A stretch of DNA of 24,030 bases from contig CAICTM010001707.1 of assembly GCA_903772945.1 (NCBI GenBank), positions 1 through 24,030 on the forward strand. The letters are read 5' to 3'. A model generated the notes under the pieces. The model saw nothing but the letters and a program-made list of their open reading frames with translations. It searched no databases and was not told the DNA's origin. The position numbers were made by a program, and so were the translations under genes. Source of the stretch: Seminavis robusta. Taxonomy: Eukaryota > Bacillariophyta > Bacillariophyceae > Naviculales > Naviculaceae. Of this stretch, positions 8,912 to 18,113 are shown one piece after another (within the stretch, counting starts at the first letter, position 1; every line of letters begins with the position of its first letter).

Positions 8912-9773
8912 TGTAGCATTGGTAGTATCAGTACTGGTACCGTGTATGAGTCCGCAGTCAACATGCCGCAGAGATTCTTTTAAAATAACAAGGCTTTTAA
9001 ATTTTCAATTTTAATATGTGTACCTAAAAGTAAAATTTCATTTTTGTACAGGCTGGTTTCTCTGCATCCTCCCACAAAAGACACACTTGGTACATTTTCA
9101 TTAAGTCTTTGAGTCTCTCACTGGTTGAATTTTGGCTACTCGTTAAATACTTAAGAACCCTAGGTTCTTCTAAGGACTTAACAACTTCAACTGACATGGA
9201 AGGTGCCATTCTCCTGAAGGAGCACTGCACCAGGGAAATGGCACCAAATCCGTGAGGTTTCCTCACGACTTAATGATGGGGGTTTCAAAGGGGGCTAGTT
9301 TAAACATTTTTTGGCAGGGCTTCACTATGAAAATATCAGTGGCAGGACCAATTTTTCAATCAGGTATACGGAGGCTTTTGAGCAGGTTGGCACAGCCATG
9401 GTAAAGCACACACCTATGGATGATTACGCAGAGTCAGGTATCCATGACAAATTTGGCCACAACAGCTTTGAAAAAGCTACGGGAAGAAAACAAGATGGGG
9501 CGATCTACATCTGGTAATGGATTCACACTGAAAGAGGGATCCGTTGATTGTTTCCCTTACAGAACTTTGGGTAGCAACAAGAATCCCCCAAATACAAGAA
9601 GCCCACCGAAGAGACAGATGCTTTCTTGCTGGAGCAGTTTTACATTATAGTGCTGGAAGCTTGCTGCACCAATAGCAAAACGGCGGACACCACAGTCATC
9701 CTCAACATTTTGTTGTTTGTTGCCCGACTGCCCTCTTCTTCAAAGCAGCCACCTCCTCACTCAATCGAGGGAT

Positions 9774-9840
9774 CAACCACAACCACAACCACAACCACAA
9801 CCACAACCACAACCACAACCACAACCACAACCACAACAAC
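9774..9840. repeat. CAACCA hexanucleotide microsatellite
   Basis: About ten perfect CAACCA units followed by CAACAACAG. Read in the frame of the downstream ATG at 9850 it would encode alternating His-Asn, and the frame stays open back to 9676. No ATG occurs there, so the repeat is most simply 5' UTR of the five-exon gene, though it could be coding if an upstream exon exists. Confidence 0.9.
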
Positions 9841-9849
9841 AGCAACACA

Positions 9850-10542
9850 ATGGTGGAGCCGCCGATCGCTACTACTATGACTGCTACTAGTACTATTACG
9901 GGTAAGTCTATTATCACGTATGTTATTATTGAAGGCACATCACTGACTTCTTCTCTCATTGTATTCCTATAAACAGGAGGTCAATCGGCTTGGCCGACAA
10001 CACCAGGCTTGGCCGACAACAATGGTGGCTACCGGCAGGAGGAGTTCTTTATTCAATCGATCGATCGAATCGATCGCAATGAGGTAAGCCTATTATCAAG
10101 AGTGTTAATTGAAGGTACAGCACTGACTTCTCTCCCTCATTGGATTTCTATGGTAAACAGGAGAGAATTCCGAGCTCGGCCGTCAACAGGTGAGTTGTTT
10201 TAATTATTCAAATCAGATCGATCGCACCTCTGTTATCCAAGCCTCACTCAAGCTGGCTGTCTCTGGTGCAGAAGCGAAAGCCATCCCTCATTGAATCATA
10301 TGGACCATGGGATGGCAGTCAGTTCTCAGCCCATGATGGCCAAGTTGGTGCAAGTTGAAAACAATGGTAAGTCTCCGGTCGTCTGCAGTTAAGCACAGAA
10401 AACAAAACTCATATCTATTTGTTGTTTTCTCTGCTGTACTGCTGACGGCCGAGGAAATACCATTGTCGAGTCGTTTTCGAACAAACGATCAATCGCACCA
10501 CTACGGAGGAGACTGTTAACTCAAGCCCTATCACCAGCCTGA
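9850..10542 (+). CDS. Five-exon gene for an unrecognised 123-aa protein
   Basis: I assembled this gene from splice signals. The exons are 9850-9901, 9977-10083, 10161-10189, 10272-10366 and 10454-10542. The four introns are 75, 77, 82 and 87 bp, all GT-AG, with donors GTAAG, GTAAG, GTGAG and GTAAG, and phases 1, 0, 2 and 1. The reading frame stays open through all five exons to a TGA, which is unlikely by chance. The ATG at 9850 sits in ACACAATGG. The product starts MVEPPIATTMTATST, has two QS-IDRIDRN-like polar stretches, a Met-rich middle (HMDHGMA, PMMAKL) and a basic end (LRRRLLTQALSPA). I recognise no domain, signal peptide or membrane segment. Introns 1 and 2 are near-copies of each other. 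The last acceptor (GCCGAG) is weak, so the final exon is the least certain. A transcript would settle it. Confidence 0.6.
9902..9976 (+). repeat. Intron 1, near-copy of intron 2
   Basis: A 75-bp intron that shares with the intron at 10084-10160 the words GTAAG-CTATTATCA, GTGTTA/TGTTA, ATTGAAGG-ACA, CACTGACTTCT, TCTC-CTCATTG-ATT and AAACAGGAG, in the same order. The flanking exon bases do not match. The similarity covers essentially the whole intron. Confidence 0.7.
10084..10160 (+). repeat. Intron 2, near-copy of intron 1
   Basis: A 77-bp intron aligned end to end with the intron at 9902-9976. It differs by scattered substitutions and small indels. Its phase is 0, while intron 1 is phase 1, so a simple in-frame duplication of exon plus intron does not explain the pair. 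Confidence 0.7.
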
Positions 10543-11385
10543 ACGGAGGAGATCGTCGTCAAGTCATTGAAAAGGGAACAGAAGCAAGTCGACAACACAC
10601 AAGAGAGTGGATCATACTACCGGTACTCGATTCATCTCTCCAGTGTTATTTCCTAGTGATTTGGTGGTGATTCCTGTGTCGGCACCCATTTTCCTGTATG
10701 TACAAGTCGGTCGTTGAGGATTTGGCTAACTTGAAGTCGACGACGACTTGGTGGTTTCGTACGATAGAAATAGCTAGCTAGTAAGATAATAGAACGCCGA
10801 TTACCAACCAAATAGACCATTCCTTTCATTAGATAGACATCTTATAGATCTATAGCAGAGCTCGGTCCAGGTTTGTTTCTCCCTTGCGTCCTACACCTCT
10901 ACTGCTGCAGTCGCCCATTTCGTACTCCAGTTGGTATTCCTACAAGGCCTACCAGGTCAGGCAATTACAGGGCACTGCACTGTGTCTGTTGTGATCAGTA
11001 ATTCCTTGCTTCAATTGCAGCAATTCCTCTTTGATTGTAGCGGAAGAGACGAAGAGACAAAGAGACAAGAGACAAGTCATGACGCCATGACCTGGGTGGT
11101 GTGTGTAAAAATGTCTAAATGGCATCAAACCAGTTTCCTTTCCTTCCAGTCACATCTTCCTTTGAGCTTACTGAGTGCCGGTAATACCGGTAGCTAGCTA
11201 GTAACTTAGCTGGCTGAGATCTCCTTGGAGCCTCACGCACTTTCCGCACCATTCACCCGATTCTATAGTTTCATTTGACAGCAACGCTCGGTGGATCAGA
11301 ACATGATCCATCTTCGTGTCCACACCCTGTTGCTTCCTTTGCTGCCTTCGAACCAGACTGTCACTCTCCTCAAGCTACCGGTAGC
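10543..11385. other. Intergenic region, no supported gene
   Basis: Contains TACCGGTA palindromes (10618-10625, 11185-11192, 11376-11383), CTAGCTAG sites (10771-10782, 11191-11202) and a purine-rich stretch of GAGACAAAGAGACA type at about 11045-11075. Open frames at 10931-11197 and 11291-11512 show no gene-like features. Confidence 0.5.
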
Positions 11386-12611
11386 TCAAATTTGCTTTTT
11401 TAAATTGCGGGGCTCGGCATTTCCAGTTTCGTCGCTGCTCAGTATCATATTTGGATCAATGGTGCCACCGTCTCCGAGGGAAGGTTTCGACTTGCGTTTG
11501 AGGGATGGATGAACAGAATGCCGTGTTACCGGGAGACCGACAGGGTGATTCTTCGGTCCATTTCCCAGCGCCATCAGTAGATTGGGATGGCTACGAAGGC
11601 AAGAAAAGATACAATCTTTTGGTTTCCAAGCGACACCTGCTCCTCCTTGCAACCGAGACAACCCGTTCAGCTGCCGCACCGTTGACGCCAGCACAAGAGG
11701 GAGCGCTGCTGGGACTAGTGTTCCTTTCTCCAATCCTGAGGCAGCAGCCTTCTTGATTTTGTTGCGAACACAAGCAATAGGGCTGCAGCTGCTCATTCAC
11801 CTCCTCGAATTCATGTTTCGTCCAGTAGATTGACGCGAGCTCGAATCTCTCAAGGCTAGTGTTCTCGTTCATGCCATCTTAAGAATATCAATCTATTTCC
11901 AAGCATCGAGCTCATTTTATCTATCTATCAATTGCAGCAAAAAGTGAGTATTCTAAATATAATTTACTGGGATTGACAGAGTCAACCCATCAAGCCACAG
12001 TTCTGTTGCCTCGTGCCCCCCTACCTTGAGGCTGATTAGATGCTTCAGATTCGCCACACGATCCGCCATGTTTTCGTAGAATTGAAGGCCTCCAGCCGCA
12101 CGGTGGCCCACGTACCGGTAGTGCAGATGTTTGAGACTGTGACAATTCTGAATTGTCTTCAGCAACGATTGCAAGTTGCTTCCTTGCCCAGTGAAACGGT
12201 TGTCGCCCGAGACGACGAGGGATTGCAGTTGGAGACCTGGACGATCAAAAAGACCAAACAAGGAATCGATTGTCGCTTTGGATGGCTGGGAGCCGACTCT
12301 AGACCAATGCCAAAGTGTTTCACAGAAGAGGTAAGCACAGCATTCAGCAATGGTGAAATGTCCAAATCACAGATCCCTGTGGAGGAATAGTCCTGCCCGT
12401 CAAAATTGAAATACGTTATGAAGCGATTGTTGCGTAGACCCTCGGCCAATCCGGAAATGGCATCCTGGCAATGGTGCCCACGCTCTAACCCGAGTATCAC
12501 GCTCTTTGGCGGTGGTTGCACATGGATGGCAGCTGATTGTTCATGTCGTGAAATCACAACAGCATCCACTGCAGGAGCCACGGCAGGAAATACATGGGAT
12601 AATGGTTGCAC
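11386..12611 (-). pseudogene. Decayed leucine-rich-repeat protein gene, 5' truncated
   Basis: On the minus strand, a frame from 12611 carries an LRR-like unit (GLAEGLRNNRFITYFNF). Near 12285-12300 the pattern shifts frame and continues with LQSLVVSGDNRF, LLKTIQNCHSLKHLHY and NLKHLISLKVGG, spaced about as in ribonuclease-inhibitor-type repeats. It stops at 11953. A further unit, NTSLERFELASIYWT, lies at 11872-11800. The end of the gene (KIKKAAASG..., then SCLRSHPNLLM) is in a third frame down to 11386 and matches the usual tail of diatom LRR proteins. A 104-bp intron (about 11855-11960) with a weak GAG acceptor could bridge one gap in phase, but the other two breaks are single-base shifts with overlapping frames. 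No ATG or signal peptide precedes the first unit. I infer a truncated pseudogene; assembly errors are the alternative. Confidence 0.6.
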
Positions 12612-12619
12612 TAGCTAGT

Positions 12620-13002
12620 ACGGTACTGGTAAAATAAGAGAAGGTTGCTGCTAAAGCTAACAATAATACTATCACAGTTGAATGATTCACAGACAAAAAA
12701 GACTGACTAAAGAGAAGTTACAGCGGAAAGTAATTGAAGCAATCTTGAGGACAACCCAGATCATAAAAGAACACCGCAGGGGACACAGCAGCAGGTGGCT
12801 GACTTCGATTGTGTACTCCAAAGTTACAGCGGAAGATCTCAAAAGAACACCGCAGGGGATTCAGCAGCAGGTGGCTGACTTCGATTGTGTACTCGAAAGA
12901 GAAGTTACAGCGGAAGATCGCAAAAGAACACCGCAGGGGACACAGCAGCAGGTGGCTGACTTCGATTGTGTACTCGGGGCTGCCAAAGAAGACTGAATGC
13001 GC
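12620..13002. other. Spacer dominated by a minisatellite
   Basis: Between the LRR remnant and the stop of the 578-aa gene. The plus-strand frame 12682-12996 is produced by the repeat, and nothing else suggests a gene. It likely contains the 3' UTR of the minus-strand 578-aa gene. Confidence 0.5.
12765..12996. repeat. 81-bp minisatellite, three copies
   Basis: Copies start at 12765 (76 bp), 12841 (81 bp) and 12922 (about 75 bp before divergence), each beginning AAAAGAACACCGCAGGGG. A partial unit (AGAGAAGTTACAGCGGAA) precedes them at 12711-12728. Copies 2 and 3 differ at only a few positions. The full unit is 27 codons long, so copies 2 and 3 stay in frame with each other, but copy 1 is 5 bp shorter and breaks the frame. 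Confidence 0.85.
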
Positions 13003-14896
13003 TCACTTGCGTCCTCGGGATGAGAGTCGTCGGCTGCGCAGGCTGCGCGTACTGCTACTGGAAGAAATGCTGCTTGCAGCTGGGGAACCATCGACCATGG
13101 GAGACTCCACTTCACAGCCAACACTGCTTTCTTCGTTTTCATCAATTTTAGGCATCACGTTCTTTCGAGCCGACTTCTTGGTGGCCGTGGATGAGACCTT
13201 CTTGGCAGCCGCGCGCGGTGATGGCGTGTTGCGAAGTCCCGGGGACTTTGGTGGAAGACCAGATGAGCGCTTCGGGGTAGCCACCTTTGTGCGCTTGGCA
13301 CTTGCCGTCGCGGCGGTCTTCTTGCGTTTCAAGGAACCAGTCTTCTCCTCAGCCCCCATCTTCATGGGCGACTCCATCATTTCTTCTTCACAATCGGCAA
13401 AAGATTTATTGCAGCCTGGGAAACACGAGACAAATGTCAGCAACAGATGCAGAAAAGAAAGAAAAGAAGAACCACTGGTAGCTTACCAGCTGTCTCCGCG
13501 CCACTGTCGCGGTTGGGCGGTGCATTGTCCCCATCCGTTTCGATGGAGGCAACCTTCGCCGGAGATTCCAAGACGTCATCGTCATCGTCATCGTCGTAAG
13601 CAGCTTCGCTCACAACAGTCTCTTCCTCGCAGTAGTCGAGGTAGGGAGTCCTGTGGCAAGGAAGCAATGACATGGAGATGAGGAAAGATGCATGAAGGCA
13701 CAGGTGAGATCCCAGCTGGTCAGTCCAATAACTTACCCTGCATCTTTCGCTGCTTGCGCTTCGATGACATAATTGAGCATTTTTCTGTTCCCTTCTTGCA
13801 TTGAACGAAAGGAGCCGTACTCGTTATCGCTCTGCGCCTTCAAGATCTTCTGCTGTTCCTTCACAACCGAAAAACCATCTTTGAGCCTGCCGTCAAGGGC
13901 ATAATACTTTTCTTGGTGCGCTTGCTTCAATCTGTTGTGCTCCTCCCGTTCCCACATCGAAGTCTCCATCAAATGGCGAAGGGATTGTTCCAGCACAGGA
14001 TGCAAGGCTGGAGAAGGCGGTGGTGCAGAAGCAGCGGAAGCAACGGACGCAGCGGACGTAGGCGTTGAAGCTGCGGATGCAGCAGGACGCACCTTGCTTG
14101 GTGTGCGTGGTGCCGTCTCTTGGACCACAGCGGCAGTGCGACCCGTGATTCGACGAGGGATGGCAGGGTGCGGCTTGGTCAGCGGGAAAAACCAACTGCC
14201 TGAGAATTTGACACCGAACTCCGTTACGGCAATGCGGGCCGACAATTCCAACATGTGCTTCAGCTCCGTCGCCGTAGGCTTTTCCAAGTTCTTGATATGG
14301 GCTAGCACTGCGGGCTCCGTATCCATGATGAACGCCAAAAAGTAGGGCGAGTTCTCCAACGCGACCAAAATCTGGCGTGGCTGACCGGCAAGCACAAGGT
14401 CCATGGTATCACCATACTTGAAGATTTCGTAGCCTTCAGCATTATGCCAAATTTCCATTCCTTCCCGCTTTGGGTTGATCTTGGAAATAAAAGAGCTGCG
14501 GCATTTGGCCTGGCCATCGGCAGTCTTTGCATAGCGAAGCATGTACTGAAGAAACTTGGGAGAAGAGTCGAACATTTCGACCGCTGGGTTCGAGCCGGTG
14601 GTTAGGCTTGGGTCATTTTTCGCGACACATCGCTGGAGAAATCGCATTCCTTGCTGAGGGTTCAGCTTCGAGATGCCGCCAGGTGGACATTTCTTGGGGT
14701 CCTTCAGAATAGCAATGGTCGCTTGGATGCTGGTAGGCAGACCAGGCAACTGCTTGCCGGTGGACATGAGGACAAATGGAGGATCCTGGTTCAACAATCG
14801 CTCGCAATGGTATGCGTACGCTTCTGGGTGAACATCCTTGGGCGTTGAAAGCAACCAAGCGTCGAGTTCTCCAAGATCCTTGTTGTCTTCCGCCAT
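13003..14896 (-). CDS. Three-exon gene, 578-aa probable nuclear protein of unknown function
   Basis: The exons on the minus strand are 14896-13737, 13650-13487 and 13415-13003. The introns of 86 bp (13651-13736) and 71 bp (13416-13486) are GT-AG, with donors GTAAGT and GTAAGC and acceptors CCACAG and CCCAG. Phases 2 and 1 join without a stop. I chose the ATG at 14896 (MAEDNKDL) because the open frame above it has only a GTG. Residues 1-260 are a soluble region I do not recognise. About 270-330 is rich in Ala, Ser, Thr and Pro. About 330-385 is charged, with a predicted coiled coil. Residues 406-412 are seven Asp. From about 455 the tail is rich in Lys, Ser, Pro and Ala, with KRKK at 471-474 and many SP/TP sites, like linker-histone or chromatin-associated tails. 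Nuclear location is inferred from these basic motifs. Enzyme motifs are absent. Confidence 0.8.
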
Positions 14897-15011
14897 TGTG
14901 ATGATAGATGGATGAATCGATGATCGTGTTGAAAAATCCCTTGTTGACCTCGTCAAATCAAGGAAAGTGAGAGGAGGAAGTGTTTTGCTCTTTTTTTGAA
15001 CGGAACAAATC

Positions 15012-15045
15012 GGTCTGTCCACAGCGCCGGTCTGTCCACAGCGCC
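15012..15045. repeat. Perfect 17-bp tandem duplication
   Basis: GGTCTGTCCACAGCGCC occurs twice head to tail (15012-15028 and 15029-15045). It lies inside the first copy of the larger direct repeat and accounts for most of the extra bases there. Confidence 0.9.
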
Positions 15046-15247
15046 GTCATGGTTGGAATTTGAATTTGAACAGTGGTGCGACGCCTTAACAAATCGCCAG
15101 CCAAAAGGGCCCATGGCGTGCCATTGGAATTTGAACCGGCTTCTGGATCTTTTCGAACGGAACAAATCGCGCCGTCATGGTCGGCATTAAATAATTTGAA
15201 TCCAGAGGCGGCAACGGAAGGTCAATCGAATGGGCAGTCGAATCTTC

Positions 15248-15285
15248 AATCGAATCGAATCGAATTGAATCGAATTGAATCGAAT
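15248..15285. repeat. Pentanucleotide GAATC/GAATT microsatellite
   Basis: Tandem 5-bp units of CGAAT alternating with TGAAT over about 38 bases, in non-coding DNA. Confidence 0.85.
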
Positions 15286-15345
15286 GATATTTTTGGTCCA
15301 ATCTGGAAAAGAACCCAAGAACATGTGGAGGCGTTCCGATGACGT

Positions 15346-16480
15346 GTTGTTGAACTTGTAGAGCCAACCAAGCTGAAGCTGGTAATTGGTGGTTGTGTTG
15401 TCGCTGCTAGCGGTTGATGTTGCTGTTGTCGGCCATTTTCGATTGTTGAAGATGAAGTTGATTGTGTTGTGCACTGATGATAGTACAGCCAGCTCGGACT
15501 TTCCGTTGCATATTGTCGTTGGGTTTCTTTGCCATTCTCGACTCGGACAGTGACTGAGAGGAGTGATGCCACGGCAGATTCCATTATTCAATCGCCAGAC
15601 AGAGGGTTCCATCATCCACTAGCTTCAGCTTGCGCGTTCAAGTCAATTCAGTTTCTTCCACGTTACCGGTATCCCATCGAAGGCCGGTATACCCCAAAGT
15701 CTCTTCTGATAGCAGACTTTGTGACCATTGTGTGTCGGAATAGTGCAAGGTGGGAGCCAACCCCATGAGTCCACATCGTGATACTACTAGCTAGTATTAC
15801 CGCTTCTCCTGTGGGTATTCGACTACCCAAACAACTCGATGTGGAAACAACAAGGAAGATCGACTAATGAGAGATAATGAGTGTGTGGACCGCGGCGAAT
15901 GGATGGAGCTTCGCGGGGGACTGCTTCTTCGCTTCTTCTTGTCTCCGCCTGGCTTTGAAAAAATTTGGGTCATTCAACGGTGTCAAACTCGTGACTGTTA
16001 CCTTAATTAAAGATTTATACTGATCTCCAGAGCTGAATATTGGATCCAGATTGACGGTTACTCGGAACGATCTGGAACATAAAACAATGAAACACGCGAC
16101 CCTTTGAATAACAGCTGGTAGAGCTGTTAACTCGGACTCGGGTCCTCATGAAGGTGAGGCTCCACACGGATTCTACAATAGTGACGCTAGCTAGTCACAC
16201 AAACTGACTCATCAACTCATCTGTTGTTGTCGACAACACAAACAACGACCATCGTTGTTATCATCATTGTTGTCGACAGTCCACAACCACTCATCTCTTG
16301 ACGAACGACCGTCGTCGGCCGACAACCACTCATCGTCAGCCAACTGCTGCGCTTCCAACAACAACAAGAAAACTTTCCTGCCACAATCGTCTTGAGAGAG
16401 ACAAGAAGCCAAGAGGACAGAATTTGAGGCATGGGCAGCAGCAGCAGCCTAGGCATTAGTATCCGATCTCTTGATTGGCT
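15346..16480. other. Intergenic region, no supported gene
   Basis: Contains a TACCGGTA palindrome (15664-15671), two CTAGCTAG sites (15787-15795 and 16186-16195), a 14-bp palindrome TGTTGTCGACAACA (16225-16238) and a hairpin with AACAACGA/TCGTTGTT arms (16241-16259). Open frames here are short and compositionally biased. I found no tRNA-like cloverleaf. Confidence 0.5.
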
Positions 16481-16510
16481 CTGACAACATCACAATGATG
16501 ATGTTGTCAG
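16481..16510. other. Strong inverted repeat, 12-bp arms
   Basis: CTGACAACATCA and TGATGTTGTCAG are perfect reverse complements separated by CAATGA. It lies about 155 bases past the stop of the 194-aa gene on the minus strand, so it could form a hairpin in a long 3' UTR or mark a separate small element. Confidence 0.75.
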
Positions 16511-16665
16511 TAATTCATTCATCCAACACAAACAAACTTACATACATGGCTCGATAGCCAGGCATTGGACGATCAGCAAACTCATCATTCTCAGAGTCTG
16601 TTGTTGAGGGTAGCCACAGGCGCAGTGCTGGTGGTGGAAGGAGGAGAGTTGGAGGCAGAGATCTT

Positions 16666-17325
16666 CTATGCGTCATTGCGGAGGGCTTGATTGTGCAAGT
16701 CAATCATTTCCAGAGCATGTTGTTCCATTGCTTCTGGCGCTGGGAAGCACCAATCAGTTCGCTTGATTCCTCGGATCTCCCAATCATCCCGGCACAAACC
16801 AAAGAAAGAGGTGTCATGGTAGACTAATGAACAAAGCAAGTCACCATGCCATTATCCGGTTGGCCATCTTCCCCCTTTGGAACTTGGAAATGCATCACCT
16901 TGTTGCACAGATTGCATGATTGGCTTATCAATCTTCCAAGCAGGATCAAGGTTTCCTTCGGCACACTCAAGATACATGTCATAGGCTTCATCTTCTGATT
17001 CTGGGTCACCTGCATTCTCTGCATACCGAGCTCTATAATACTCTTCTTCATAGTGTCCTGGATCAAATGCTACGCTCTCTGTCCCATTGGATTCATTTCC
17101 ATTTCGCGAAGGTGTGGTTGTCATTTCTGACACAGAGCAAGAATTTGGAGATCTACCAGTGGTAACACTGTGCAAAGGGGTGCTCTGTGACAGCGTCTGG
17201 CCTCTGCCATCGTTGCTTGCTCTAGTCGATGATCGAGGGGTAGAAGATGCAGCATTTTCCCTCAGATTGGGCGTCATTGTCAGTTGCTTTTCAATACTTT
17301 GTGCCAAAATATGATTCAATACCAT
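16666..17325 (-). CDS. Two-exon gene for an unrecognised 194-aa protein
   Basis: Exon 1 is 17325-16899 and exon 2 is 16823-16666. The 75-bp intron (16824-16898) has a GTGATG donor and a CATTAG acceptor and joins the frame in phase 1. Reading through instead would stop at a TGA-free but very short tail, while splicing adds 51 conserved-looking residues with many aromatic and charged positions (for example FFGLCRDDWEIRG). The start may be the ATG at 17325 or the one at 17277 (MTPNLREN). The first 75 residues are Ser/Thr/Asn-rich and probably disordered. Residues about 90-194 are acidic and rich in Tyr, Glu and Asp, with two or three Cys. There is no signal peptide or membrane segment. I recognise no family. 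The non-consensus donor is a weak point. Confidence 0.55.
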
Positions 17326-17732
17326 TCTACCCGTGCGCCAAACAGCAATCTGGTAGCTGTCAAACCTCTCATACTAGCTATGCATGTACGTAGACCTTGG
17401 CCCGAGGGCCAACAACATAGGCAAAGAGAGGGTAGAGCACATTGTAAAAGAGGCGTCTATTGGTACCACATGAGTGAGAGCCAACTCTAACCTAAAGCAG
17501 CTACACTGTAGCTGATCTAGTGTGCGGCAGAGCCTAAACGATAGCTAGATGCATGCTGCCCCAGCCTACCGTACGGAATTGTTGAAGCAGAAACAAACAG
17601 ATTGCTAGTACAAACCAATTTGCTTAGTAGGAAACTGAAGCTAAAACCCAGGCAGCATGACATACATGAGGTAATCAAAAAATATTTCTATCCATACACA
17701 GTGCCCATTTTACACACGTTTTGGCTGGCTGT
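17326..17732. other. Intergenic region, no supported gene
   Basis: Short spacer between two minus-strand genes. It should contain the promoter of the 194-aa gene and the 3' end of the membrane-protein gene transcript. Partial CTAGCTA-like words occur at about 17374 and 17542. Nothing else stands out. Confidence 0.5.
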
Positions 17733-18082
17733 TTATAGAATGCAACCTGGCTCTGTGGCAACTGCGGTCTTGGGTACCGGTGGTGGTACCTGGAGGAGCA
17801 GATCTTTCTTCTTGCGGTAGGGCCTCGGTGGTTTCTCACGATGAACGCAATACCAGTGGAGCAGGCATCCCAAAATGGTCGCACCAATGATTCCTCCTAC
17901 CACATACATGGCTGTAGTTGTCTTTTCCGGTTCGCCATAGAGATAGCATCCAAAGTGGTTGGAAACCTTTTGATGGTCGACCCCTCCCGAGAGCCAAGCA
18001 TTGTAGTGTTCCGAATCTTCATCTTCGTATCCGTAACCTCCATTATTGTTGCCATAGTAATAGTTGTTGGCATTATTGTTCC

Positions 18083-18113
<31 letters not shown>

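Larger units (their letters stand above)
8665..9849. other. Intergenic region with microsatellites, no supported gene
   Basis: The block is AT-rich at 8960-9060. Small open frames at 9311-9517 (plus), 9420-9650 (plus) and 9024-9266 (minus) have no start context, splice signals or family resemblance that I can defend. It ends in the CAACCA repeat that leads into the five-exon gene. Confidence 0.5.
14897..15345. promoter_or_regulatory. Upstream region of the 578-aa gene, with direct repeats
   Basis: Holds the likely 5' UTR and promoter of the minus-strand gene that starts at 14896. GAACGGAACAAATCG occurs at 14998-15012 and 15155-15169, each followed by CGCCGTCATGGT-GG; in the first copy 29 bases intervene. 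GGAATTTGAA words recur nearby. No TATA box could be assigned. Calling it regulatory rests on position only. Confidence 0.35.

Noticed and set aside
9311..9650. Two overlapping plus-strand frames upstream of the CAACCA repeat
   Set aside because: Short, in different frames, no recognisable motif, and no donor that joins them in phase to the five-exon gene. They may be remnants of something, but I cannot say what.
12682..12996. Plus-strand 104-codon frame with 27-residue repeats
   Set aside because: It follows from the 81-bp minisatellite. Copy 1 is out of frame with copies 2 and 3, which argues against selection on a repeated protein.
12809..13681. Plus-strand 290-codon frame
   Set aside because: It is the antisense shadow of exons 2 and 3 of the minus-strand gene; it runs across that gene's clear introns and has an odd composition.
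13935..14345. Plus-strand 136-codon frame
   Set aside because: Antisense shadow of the Ala/Ser/Thr-rich part of the 578-aa gene.
15187..15615. Minus-strand 142-codon frame including the pentanucleotide repeat
   Set aside because: Its end is made by the GAATC/GAATT microsatellite (Ile/Arg/Phe/Asp/Ser-rich), and no domain or start context is visible.
16212..16456. Minus-strand Asp/Asn- and Leu-rich frames, and possible CRISPR-like regularity in GTTGTCGACAAC words
   Set aside because: The frames come from ACAAC/GTTGT repeats. Spacing is irregular and the units are palindromic words, not repeats with unique spacers.
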